A DNA stretch of 21,245 bases from assembly GCA_030682595.1 (NCBI GenBank), contig JAUXNZ010000006.1:1-21245 (forward strand), written 5' to 3'. The DNA is from Rhodocyclaceae bacterium. GTDB taxonomy: Bacteria; Pseudomonadota; Gammaproteobacteria; Burkholderiales; Rhodocyclaceae. Below are positions 1 to 6,659 of this stretch, one piece after another; within the stretch, counting starts at the first letter, position 1; every line of letters starts with the position of its first letter. A program made the position numbers and the translations under genes. The notes below the pieces were generated by a model, which was not told the origin of the DNA, did no database searches, and saw nothing but the letters and a program-made list of their open reading frames with translations.

Positions 1-1052
1 TGGTCGCCGACCGCGAAGCGGTTTTTCACTTCGATTTCCGCCAGGCCATCGGGCCGATAGGCGATCACATCCCCGACGTACAACCGGCTGCCCGTCTGCG
101 ATAGACCGCTGAGATAATTCTGGTATTCGCGGTCGGGATGGCGTTCGTAAAAGCCGGCGGTATAGCCGCGATTGGCGAGGCCGGCGAGTTCGCCGACCAG
201 TTCCGGATTGAAGGGCCGGCCGGCGAGGGCATCGTCGATGGCGCGCCGGTAGGCTTGGCAACTGCAGGCAACGTAATAGGCCGACTTGGTGCGTCCCTCG
301 ATCTTCAAAGAGTCAATGCCGATCTGCACCAAGCGTTCGACATATTCGATGGCGCGCAGGTCTTTCGAGTTGAGGATGTAGGTGCCATGTTCGTCTTCCT
401 CGATGGGCATCAGCTCGCCGGGACGGGTTTCCTCTTCGATCAGGCGATATTTCCAGCGGCAGGAGTTGGTGCAACTGCCCTGATTCGGATCGCGGTGGTT
501 GAAATACCCGGACAGCAGGCAACGGCCGGAATAGGCGACACACAGCGCGCCGTGCACGAAGACCTCCAACTCGATGTCCGGGCATGCCTGGCGAATTTCG
601 GCGATCTCGTCGAGCGACAATTCGCGGGACAGGATGACGCGCGCCACGCCCAGCGAGCGCCAGAACCTGACCGCTGCGTAGTTCACGGTATTCGCCTGCA
701 CCGACAGATGGATCGGTAGGTCCGGCCAGGCTTCGCGGACCATCATCATCAGCCCCGGGTCGGCCATGATCAGCGCATCGGGCTGGAGGGCGATTACCGG
801 CGCCATGTCGGCAAGATAGGTCTTGAGCTTGGCGTTGTGCGGAGAAATGTTGCTGACGACGTAGAACTTGCCGCCCCGGCCACGGACGAGAGCGATGCCC
901 GCCGCAAGATTTTCCAATTTGCCAAATTCGTTGTTGCGCACGCGCAAGGAATAACGCGGTTGCCCGGCGTAGATCGCCGTGGCGCCAAAGTCCAACGCCG
1001 TGGCGGCCATTGCCAGGCTGCCGGCGGGGGCGAGAAGTTCGGGAGTGCGCAC
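1..1052 (-). CDS. trhP: U32 peptidase-family tRNA hydroxylation protein TrhP/YegQ (partial, C-terminus outside window)
   Basis: The protein reads GTG-Arg-Thr-Pro-Glu-Leu-Leu-Ala-Pro-Ala-Gly and is open to the left edge, giving about 350 residues. It carries the U32 signature EVFVHGALC (residues 163-171) and the cysteines C171, C178, C194 and C198 that in this family bind an iron-sulfur cluster. Segments such as QPRYSLRVRNNEF and GTYILNSKDLRAIE match my memory of E. coli YegQ closely, although the roughly 40-residue insert after CRW in E. coli is absent. The family is known for prephenate-dependent 5-hydroxylation of U34 in tRNAs; it is not a proven protease. The GTG start follows directly on the TGA of the Smr gene, so translation is probably coupled. 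UbiU/UbiV are shorter relatives and fit less well. Confidence 0.88.
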   Translation of the reverse strand, partial: MRTPELLAPAGSLAMAATALDFGATAIYAGQPRYSLRVRNNEFGKLENLAAGIALVRGRGGKFYVVSNISPHNAKLKTYLADMAPVIALQPDALIMADPGLMMMVREAWPDLPIHLSVQANTVNYAAVRFWRSLGVARVILSRELSLDEIAEIRQACPDIELEVFVHGALCVAYSGRCLLSGYFNHRDPNQGSCTNSCRWKYRLIEEETRPGELMPIEEDEHGTYILNSKDLRAIEYVERLVQIGIDSLKIEGRTKSAYYVACSCQAYRRAIDDALAGRPFNPELVGELAGLANRGYTAGFYERHPDREYQNYLSGLSQTGSRLYVGDVIAYRPDGLAEIEVKNRFAVGD

Positions 1053-1598
1053 TCAGCGCTTCCCTTGCAACAGCACGATGACCGCGCCGGCGCCGCCTTC
1101 GACGGTGCGCGCCTGGCAGTAAGCGAGTACTTCCTGGCGTTGGGTCAGCCAGCCCAGCACCAGGCGCTTGAGGACCGGAATGCGCCCTGGCGAGCCGTGG
1201 CCCTTGCCATGCACGATGCGCACGCAGCGCTGATCGCGGGCGCGGCATTCGGCGAGAAAGATGGCTACCTGCTGGCGCGCCTCGTTGCGGTGCAGACCAT
1301 GCAGGTCGAGATGATTTTGCACCACCCAGCGCCCGCGCCGCAGGTCCTTGAGCACCATGGGCGCCATGCCCGGTTTGAGGAAGGTCGCTTCGTCGCCGCC
1401 TTCGAGGTGCAGATCGAGCAGATCGACATCCGACAACGACTCGGTCAGGGCCGCACGCTCATCCCGTTCGCGTTGGCGCGGAATCGGCAGGGGTGGGGGT
1501 GGCTCGTGGTGGATGCGGTCGAAATTCAGCGGCACGGCATCGGCCACCGCCGAGCGAAACAGGTGGCGGGCTTCCTCGTTGGGCTCCCGCCGTGCCAT
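1053..1598 (-). CDS. Smr-domain (MutS2 C-terminal-like) putative endonuclease, SmrA/SmrB type
   Basis: A 181-residue protein. The N-terminal ~95 residues are polar and proline-rich (PPPPLPIP at 34-41). The C-terminal Smr domain has the LDLHG motif (residues 97-101) and HGKGHGS (130-136), the positions used for nucleic-acid cleavage in Smr proteins. Length and arrangement match the stand-alone enterobacterial SmrA/SmrB proteins; SmrB cleaves mRNA at collided ribosomes, but assigning this one to SmrA or SmrB would be a guess. The ATG follows the trxB stop after one base (TGAGATG), and its own stop abuts the U32 start, so it sits in a trxB-smr-trhP operon. Longer upstream reading in this frame runs inside trxB and is not a real extension. 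Confidence 0.85.
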   Translation of the reverse strand: MARREPNEEARHLFRSAVADAVPLNFDRIHHEPPPPLPIPRQRERDERAALTESLSDVDLLDLHLEGGDEATFLKPGMAPMVLKDLRRGRWVVQNHLDLHGLHRNEARQQVAIFLAECRARDQRCVRIVHGKGHGSPGRIPVLKRLVLGWLTQRQEVLAYCQARTVEGGAGAVIVLLQGKR

Positions 1599-1599
1599 C

Positions 1600-2553
1600 T
1601 CAAACGCCGAGGCTGTCGAGATACTTCTCGGCGTCGAGGGCGGCCTGGCAGCCGGTCGCGGCGGAGGTGACGGCCTGCTTGTAGATGTGGTCCTGCACAT
1701 CGCCGGCGGCGAACACGCCCGGAATGCTGGTGGCGGTGGCATTGCCATCGCGGCCGCCATGCGTGGCGATGTAGCCGTTTTCCATCGCCAGTTGACCGGC
1801 GAAAATGTCGGTGTTCGGCTTGTGGCCGATGGCGATGAAGACGCCCATGAGCTGGATATCCTCGGTCGCGCCGGTCTTGACGTTCTTGACGCGCATGCCG
1901 GTGACGCCGGTCTTGTCGCCGAGCACTTCATCGAGCACGCAATCCCATTTGATGGTGACCTTGCCGGCCTTTTCCTTCTCGAACAGCTTGTCCTGCATGA
2001 TCTTTTCGGCGCGGAATTTGTCGCGGCGATGCACTACCGTTACGTGGCTGGCGATGTTGGCCAGATAGAGTGCCTCTTCCACGGCGGTATTGCCGCCGCC
2101 GATGACGGCGATGGGCTGGTTTTTGTAGAAAAAACCGTCGCAGGTGGCGCAGGCCGAGACGCCCTTGCCCGAGAATTTCTCTTCCGAGGGCAGGCCGAGA
2201 TACTGCGCCGAAGCGCCGGTGGCGATGATCAGCGCGTCGCAGGTGTATTCGCCGGCATCGCCAATCAGCCGCAGCGGCTTTTCGGTCAGCTTGGCGGTGT
2301 GGATATGATCGAAGATCATCTCGGTGTTGAAGCGGAGGGCGTGTTTCTCGAAGCGCGCCATCAGTTCGGGCCCCTGCACGCCGTCGGCGTCGGCCGGCCA
2401 GTTGTCGACCTCGGTGGTGGTCATCAATTGGCCGCCCTGGGCCATGCCGGTAATCAGCACGGGGTTCAGGTTGGCGCGGGCGGCATAGACGGCTGCGGTG
2501 TAGCCGGCGGGGCCGGAGCCGAGAATCAGAAGTTTTGTGTGGCGGGCGGACAT
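1600..2553 (-). CDS. trxB: Thioredoxin reductase (NADPH)
   Basis: A 317-residue flavoprotein of normal length that reduces thioredoxin with NADPH in the cytoplasm. Residues 11-16 hold the FAD-binding GSGPAG. The redox-active pair is C135-A-T-C138, and 151-158 (IGGGNTAV) is the NADPH-binding motif. The C-terminal GDVQDHIYKQAVTSAATGC is the second FAD contact of the family. The start is supported by AAGGA nine bases upstream (minus strand). It is the first gene of a minus-strand unit with smr and trhP and is divergent from ftsK. Confidence 0.97.
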   Translation of the reverse strand: MSARHTKLLILGSGPAGYTAAVYAARANLNPVLITGMAQGGQLMTTTEVDNWPADADGVQGPELMARFEKHALRFNTEMIFDHIHTAKLTEKPLRLIGDAGEYTCDALIIATGASAQYLGLPSEEKFSGKGVSACATCDGFFYKNQPIAVIGGGNTAVEEALYLANIASHVTVVHRRDKFRAEKIMQDKLFEKEKAGKVTIKWDCVLDEVLGDKTGVTGMRVKNVKTGATEDIQLMGVFIAIGHKPNTDIFAGQLAMENGYIATHGGRDGNATATSIPGVFAAGDVQDHIYKQAVTSAATGCQAALDAEKYLDSLGV

Positions 2554-2582
2554 CGGGTCATCCTTTTGAAAGTGTGGCGCGA

Positions 2583-2588
2583 ATTATA
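2583..2588 (-). promoter_or_regulatory. Possible -10 box (TATAAT) for trxB
   Basis: On the minus strand an exact TATAAT lies about 30 bases upstream of the trxB ATG, in the 135-base trxB/ftsK divergent spacer. No good -35 is seen at 16-18 bases (GCATTC at 17), so the call rests on the -10 alone. The same bases read TATAAA on the plus strand and could equally serve ftsK. Confidence 0.35.
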
Positions 2589-2688
2589 AAGGGCGTCAGG
2601 AGCCGGAATGCTTCCCTGTTTCGGCGATTCATCCGCTCCATGCCGCGCGAAAATCGGCACGTTTCTCATACCGTCCGGAAATCCGCCG

Positions 2689-5010
2689 ATGTCCTACGCT
2701 TCACTTTCCATGTCGCAAAGGGGCCATTCCGCCCGACCACTGCCCGAGCGCATTGCCGCGCTGGTGCATGAGGCGCGCTGGCTGGTAGTCGCGGCCCTTG
2801 GCCTGTATCTCGCATTGATTCTCTGGGGCTACGACCAAGCCGATCCCGGCTGGTCGCGGGCCGCCGAGGTGGCGGCCATCGCCAATCCGGGCGGGCGCTT
2901 TGGCGCCTGGCTGGCCGATCTGCTGCTCTATCTGTTCGGACTTTCCGCCTGGTGGTGGGTGGTGCTGCTCCTGTTGTTGGTGGTGACGGGCTATCACCGC
3001 CTCAGCCGCCTGTTCGGCGACGACCGGCGTCCGCTGTTCATCGCCTTGACGGGTTTTGTCGTCCTGCTGGTTGCCAGTTGCGGGCTTGAAGCGATGCGTT
3101 TCTGGAGCCTGGCGACGCCCCTGCCGCTGGCCCCCGGCGGCATGCTGGGTTATGAAGTCAGTCGGCTGACCGCGACTTTCCTGGGGTTTACCGGCGGCAC
3201 CCTGATTTTGTTGATGCTGCTGATGGTGGGTTGGGGGCTGGCGACCGGCCTGTCCTGGCTATGGGCGGCCGAAAAATTTGGCGCCCTGCTCGAAGTGTCC
3301 TGGTTTGGCACCATTGCCCTCTGGGATCGCTGGCAGGATCGTCGCTATGGCCGTGTACTGGCCGAGCAGCGCGAAGCCGTGGTGGCCGTCGAGCGCAAGA
3401 AGTTCGAAGAGAATCCGCCGCCGCCGGTGCGCATCGAACCGGTGGATCTGGGAATTCCCCTGGCGAAGAAGGCCGAGGTGCGCATCGAGAAAGAGCGTCA
3501 GACCCCGCTGTTCTTCGACGCGCCCGGCGAGGCGCTGCCGCCCTTGCATCTGCTCGACGAGGCCCAGCACAGCAACGAGGAACTGCCGAGTGCCGAAACC
3601 CTCGAATTCATCTCGCGCCTGATCGAAAGAAAGCTGGCCGATTTCGGTGTGCAGGTACAGGTCACCTCCGCCCACCCCGGGCCGGTCGTCACGCGCTACG
3701 AAATCGATCCGGCCGTCGGCGTCAAGGGGGCCACCGTGGTCGGTCTGGCCAAGGATCTGGCCCGGGCGCTGTCGCTGATCAGCATTCGCGTCGTTGAAAC
3801 CGTGCCGGGCAAGTCCTGCATGGCGCTCGAACTGCCCAACCCGCGCCGGCAGAACGTGCGGCTCTCGGAAATCCTCGGTGCCAAGGTCTATCACGACATG
3901 CACTCCCATCTGGCGCTGGCGCTGGGCAAGGATATTGCCGGCCAGCCGGTGGTCACCGATCTCGCCAAGATGCCGCACCTGCTGGTGGCGGGAACCACCG
4001 GGTCGGGCAAATCGGTTGGCATCAACGCCATGATCCTCTCGCTGCTCTACAAGTCCGAGCCGAAGGACGTGCGGATGATCCTGGTCGACCCGAAGATGCT
4101 GGAATTGTCTGTCTATGAAGGCATTCCTCATCTACTGGCGCCGGTCGTCACCGACATGAACAAGGCTGCCAACGCACTGCACTGGTGCGTGGGCGAGATG
4201 GAGCGCCGCTACAAGTTGATGAGCATGCTGGGCGTGCGTAACCTGTCCAGTTTCAACAGCAAGGTGCGCGAGGCCGAAAAGGCCGGCACGCCGATCCCCG
4301 ATCCACTGGCTTTGCCGGGTGATCCCGAAGCTGGGGTGCCGCCGCTCCAGACCATGCCTTTCATCGTCGTCGTCATCGACGAACTGGCCGACCTGATGAT
4401 GGTGGTGGGTAAAAAAGTCGAGGAATTGATCGCCCGTCTCGCTCAGAAAGCCCGCGCCTCCGGCATCCACCTGATCCTCGCCACGCAGCGGCCGAGCGTC
4501 GATGTCATCACCGGCCTGATCAAGGCCAACATTCCGACGCGCATTTCCTTCCAGGTTTCCAGCAAGATCGATTCGCGTACCATCCTTGACCAGATGGGCG
4601 CCGAGGCGCTGCTGGGGCAGGGCGACATGCTTTATCTCGCGCCCGGCACAGGCTTGCCAACCCGCGTGCATGGCGCCTATGTCGCCGACGACGAAGTGCA
4701 TCGCGTCGTCGAGCACCTGCGCAAGGTTGGCCGTCCGGAATTCATCTCCGACGTGCTGGCGTCACCGCCCAGTGAAACCGCCGAGGCGGGGGTTGATGGT
4801 GGTGATGTCGAAGCCGATCCAATGTACGACCAGGCAGTCGAGGTGGTGCTGAAAACGCGCCGCCCGTCGATCTCGCTGGTGCAACGCCACCTGCGCATCG
4901 GCTACAACCGCGCCGCGCGCATGATCGAGGCAATGGAGCAGGCCGGCCTCGTCTCGCCGATGAATGGCGCTGGCGGGCGCGAAGTGCTGGTGCCGGAGCA
5001 GTCCGAGTAA
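2689..5010 (+). CDS. ftsK: DNA translocase FtsK
   Basis: A 773-residue septal DNA pump that moves chromosome ends and activates XerCD at dif during division. Four hydrophobic membrane segments lie near residues 31-48, 74-101, 116-134 and 162-187. A short linker (about 240-330) is followed by the RecA-like motor with Walker A GTTGSGKS (435-442), Walker B IVVVIDE (D564) and LATQRPSVDVITGLIKAN. The gamma winged-helix domain that reads KOPS begins near 713 (YDQAVEVVLK). The linker is far shorter than in E. coli FtsK, as is usual in other proteobacteria. The ATG at 2689 is preferred (CGGAA ten bases upstream); an in-frame ATG at 2608 adds 27 residues unlike FtsK and lacks a ribosome site, and ATG 2710 has none. 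lolA follows after 86 bases. Confidence 0.95.
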   Translation: MSYASLSMSQRGHSARPLPERIAALVHEARWLVVAALGLYLALILWGYDQADPGWSRAAEVAAIANPGGRFGAWLADLLLYLFGLSAWWWVVLLLLLVVTGYHRLSRLFGDDRRPLFIALTGFVVLLVASCGLEAMRFWSLATPLPLAPGGMLGYEVSRLTATFLGFTGGTLILLMLLMVGWGLATGLSWLWAAEKFGALLEVSWFGTIALWDRWQDRRYGRVLAEQREAVVAVERKKFEENPPPPVRIEPVDLGIPLAKKAEVRIEKERQTPLFFDAPGEALPPLHLLDEAQHSNEELPSAETLEFISRLIERKLADFGVQVQVTSAHPGPVVTRYEIDPAVGVKGATVVGLAKDLARALSLISIRVVETVPGKSCMALELPNPRRQNVRLSEILGAKVYHDMHSHLALALGKDIAGQPVVTDLAKMPHLLVAGTTGSGKSVGINAMILSLLYKSEPKDVRMILVDPKMLELSVYEGIPHLLAPVVTDMNKAANALHWCVGEMERRYKLMSMLGVRNLSSFNSKVREAEKAGTPIPDPLALPGDPEAGVPPLQTMPFIVVVIDELADLMMVVGKKVEELIARLAQKARASGIHLILATQRPSVDVITGLIKANIPTRISFQVSSKIDSRTILDQMGAEALLGQGDMLYLAPGTGLPTRVHGAYVADDEVHRVVEHLRKVGRPEFISDVLASPPSETAEAGVDGGDVEADPMYDQAVEVVLKTRRPSISLVQRHLRIGYNRAARMIEAMEQAGLVSPMNGAGGREVLVPEQSE

Positions 5011-5017
5011 TTCCCCG

Positions 5018-5041
5018 AAAGTCGGCGCTGGCAGGACGGCG
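5018..5041 (+). repeat. 24-bp dispersed element, copy A (ftsK-lolA spacer)
   Basis: Begins 7 bases after the ftsK stop. It reads AAAGTCGGCGCTGG-CAGG-ACGGCG and is the reference for the five copies in the window. Here GGCAGG can pair with CCTGCC at 5049-5054. Confidence 0.85.
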
Positions 5042-5096
5042 TCGTCGGCCTGCCGCCAATGTGGGGATGGCGCCGCGAATCGGCGATAATGTCGCC

Positions 5097-5702
5097 ATGC
5101 GCGCACTCATTCTCTTTTGCGGCCTGATCTTTTCCGCCGCCGCCTCCGCCGCCGGCATCGACCAGCTCAAGGCTTTCTGGGCCAACACCCAGTCGGCGCA
5201 AGGCACGTTCGCCCAAAGCGTCGCCACCCAATCGGGCCGCAAACCGCAAAACTCGACCGGGCAGTTTGTCTTTGCCCGGCCGGGCAAGTTGCGCTGGGCC
5301 TACGAAAAGCCCTATGCGCTGTTGCTGGTCGCCGATGGCGAAAAGCTCTGGAGCTATGATGCCGACCTGAATCAGGTCACGATCAGCAAAATGGACAAGG
5401 CCCTCGGCGCCAGCCCCGCTGCGCTGCTCACCGGCGAGTCGCTCGACAAGCATTTCGTTCTGACGGAAGCCGGCGCTGCCGATGGCCTTGAAATTGTCGA
5501 TGCCACCCCGAAAGCCAGTGACGGCACGTTTGCCCGGGTGCGCATCGGGCTGCGCGATAACCTGCCGCGACTGATGGAAGTGCGTGATAACTTCGGCCAG
5601 ACCACCACGCTGCTGTTTACCGAATTTCAGCCGAATCCGCGCCTGGCCAAGGACGCTTTCCGCTTCGTGCCGCCCAAAGGGGCGGACGTGGTGGGCGAAT
5701 AG
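5097..5702 (+). CDS. lolA: Outer-membrane lipoprotein carrier protein LolA
   Basis: A 201-residue periplasmic chaperone that takes lipoproteins from LolCDE to LolB. It starts with a clear signal peptide (MRALILFCGLIFSAAASA, cleavage expected after ASA) followed by the LolA fold: QSAQGTFAQ, GQFVFARPGKLRWAYEKPY and a C-terminal TTLLFTEFQPNPRLAKDAFRF. Length is typical. I chose the ATG at 5097 because it puts the signal peptide at the N-terminus; a GTG at 5061 adds 12 residues not expected before a signal sequence. No strong Shine-Dalgarno is visible. The ftsK-lolA order is common in proteobacteria. It is convergent with the DsrE-like gene. Confidence 0.93.
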   Translation: MRALILFCGLIFSAAASAAGIDQLKAFWANTQSAQGTFAQSVATQSGRKPQNSTGQFVFARPGKLRWAYEKPYALLLVADGEKLWSYDADLNQVTISKMDKALGASPAALLTGESLDKHFVLTEAGAADGLEIVDATPKASDGTFARVRIGLRDNLPRLMEVRDNFGQTTTLLFTEFQPNPRLAKDAFRFVPPKGADVVGE

Positions 5703-5733
5703 CGGACGCGCTTTACCGCGCCCGCGTTCCAGA

Positions 5734-6159
5734 TTAGAAGCCGAACGTCCGCACGCCCGATTTCAGCATGTAGGTCGCGACTTCCGCCGGTTTGGCAACA
5801 GCCACGCCCTCGATCAAATCGGCCGGGGTTCGATCGACGTTGGGCAGGAAGAGCGCACAGACTTCGACTGTCGCGCCATTTTTGATCAGGCCCTGCATCA
5901 TCTGTTTGGGCGTGACATTGCGCGGCTTGAGGGCGGCCGGTTCATAGGTTTTCAGCGCCAACTGGGCGGCCGGGCCGCACAGCAAAATGCGCACGGCGGC
6001 TTTCTGCTCGGCCATTTGTGTCGCCAGAACCATTGCAAAACCTTGTGACTGATTGTCGGCGCTCGTCACGCTGACAAAGGTCTCGGTCTGCTGCGCGGTG
6101 GCCAGGCCAGACAGTGAAAAGGCAAGCAGTGCGGAGGCGAGGAGCGAGGTACGCTGCAT
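5734..6159 (-). CDS. Exported DsrE-family protein
   Basis: 141 residues. Residues 1-22 form a signal peptide (MQRTSLLASALLAFSLSGLATA), so the mature protein is probably periplasmic. The remainder resembles DsrE/DsrF-like proteins: TETFVSVTSADNQSQGFAMV, ILLCGPAAQLAL (C61) and GATVEVCALFLPN (C101). DsrE-like folds take part in sulfur-relay and other sulfur or redox work, but the exported single-domain members have no firm function known to me. The ATG at 6159 is chosen over an upstream ATG at 6195 because it begins the signal peptide and has AAGGA about ten bases before it. It is a single gene, convergent with lolA and divergent from the fbp operon. Confidence 0.8.
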   Translation of the reverse strand: MQRTSLLASALLAFSLSGLATAQQTETFVSVTSADNQSQGFAMVLATQMAEQKAAVRILLCGPAAQLALKTYEPAALKPRNVTPKQMMQGLIKNGATVEVCALFLPNVDRTPADLIEGVAVAKPAEVATYMLKSGVRTFGF

Positions 6160-6353
6160 GAGATCAGATCCTTCCTGTGAGTGAGTGGAGTTCATTCATT
6201 GACGCGATATGCAAACTTCCTTGCAGCCGGTGGATTTTTTAATCAAGGAATCGGTCAATGTGGCCATAAGCTTGCACAAAGGCATTGTATGGGGTGTTCT
6301 CGAACGGGCGTGATTCTTTTTCTACCCGGTTTGCTGCCCCTTCCAAGGGGTGC

Positions 6354-6383
6354 ATGCCTGATTGGGGTCCACGGGGCAGGCAT
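6354..6383. repeat. Inverted repeat ATGCCTG/CAGGCAT
   Basis: Perfect 7-bp arms separated by 16 bases, directly after a second inverted repeat (CCCCTT-CC-AAGGGG). Could be an operator or an RNA hairpin; nothing decides between them. Confidence 0.4.
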
Positions 6384-6417
6384 ATGCTGCACGGCAATAA
6401 TTTAAAGCTTATTCTGA

Positions 6418-6446
6418 CTATAAGAAAAAATGACTGGTACTTATAG
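6418..6446. promoter_or_regulatory. AT-rich inverted repeat CTATAAG/CTTATAG, possible operator or promoter region
   Basis: Two perfect 7-bp arms with 15 bases between them, centres 22 bp apart (about two helical turns), inside the most AT-rich stretch of a GC-rich window. The left arm contains TATAAG, a near -10 sequence. Position upstream of the cbb-type operon suggests a regulator site, such as for a LysR-type CbbR, but no clear T-N11-A consensus was confirmed. Confidence 0.35.
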
Positions 6447-6543
6447 ATGCCACATATTAAAGTCTGGTCACCGACGCGGTGAGCTTGATTGAAGGGCCTG
6501 CCGCAGCGCTGTTTTCCACTCCCTCTGGCATTTGCCAGTTTGC

Positions 6544-6573
6544 CCCCGCCCCTGATCAGGGGCGGGGATTTTT
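6544..6573 (+). terminator. Strong intrinsic terminator upstream of fbp, no gene directly before it
   Basis: A perfect palindrome (CCCCGCCCCTGA followed by its complement) forms a 10-bp GC-rich stem with a GATC loop, followed by ATTTTTC. It points along the plus strand. The nearest plus-strand gene upstream, lolA, ends about 840 bases earlier with a minus-strand gene between, so it must end a leader or small RNA, or lolA read-through. Confidence 0.85.
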
Positions 6574-6607
6574 CTGGATTGTGGGCGGCGCACGCGATAA
6601 GATAAAA

Positions 6608-6640
6608 AAGCCGCAGGCTGTCAATTATGGCAAGCCGCAG
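6608..6640. repeat. Direct repeat AAGCCGCAG x2 in the fbp leader
   Basis: Copies at 6608-6616 and 6632-6640, offset by 24 bases, immediately upstream of the fbp ribosome-binding site (AGGAGGGAG). Purpose unknown. Confidence 0.4.
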
Positions 6641-6659
6641 ACACAAAAGAGGAGGGAGC

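Larger units (their letters stand above)
6160..6659. other. Long intergenic region between the dsrE-like gene and fbp
   Basis: No convincing gene is found in these 500 bases; open frames here lack ribosome sites or run antisense into fbp. It holds inverted repeats TGCAA/TTGCA (6210-6225), CCCCTT/AAGGGG (6337-6350) and ATGCCTG/CAGGCAT (6354-6383), an AT-rich block (about 6391-6462) with the inverted pair CTATAAG/CTTATAG (6418-6446), two further small hairpins (6468-6482 and 6525-6538), an intrinsic terminator (6544-6573) and the fbp ribosome-binding region. Confidence 0.7.

Noticed and set aside
313..1248. 311-codon minus-strand open frame
   Set aside because: Arg/Pro-rich translation out of frame with the clear U32 protein at 1-1052; a shadow of GC-rich coding sequence.
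1348..2589. 413-codon plus-strand open frame
   Set aside because: Lies antisense to trxB and smr, which have full family motifs; composition is typical of an antisense shadow.
2564..2590. Plus-strand ftsK promoter (TTGAAA and TATAAA)
   Set aside because: The two boxes are only 13 bases apart, too close for a sigma-70 promoter.
5061..5096. Upstream GTG start for lolA
   Set aside because: Would place 12 residues ahead of the signal peptide; ATG 5097 gives a normal exported protein.
5703..5733. Terminator between convergent lolA and the dsrE-like gene
   Set aside because: GGACGCG/CGCGTTCC can pair with a bulge, but there is no U-run on either side; too weak to call.
6373..6391. Possible sigma-54 promoter (GG...GC spacing near GGGGCAGGCATATGC)
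   Set aside because: Only the GG and GC dinucleotides fit; the rest departs from TGGCAC-N5-TTGC.
6181..6405. 74-codon plus-strand frame in the dsrE-fbp spacer
   Set aside because: GTG start without a ribosome site, no recognisable domain, and it overlaps inverted repeats; not supported as a gene.
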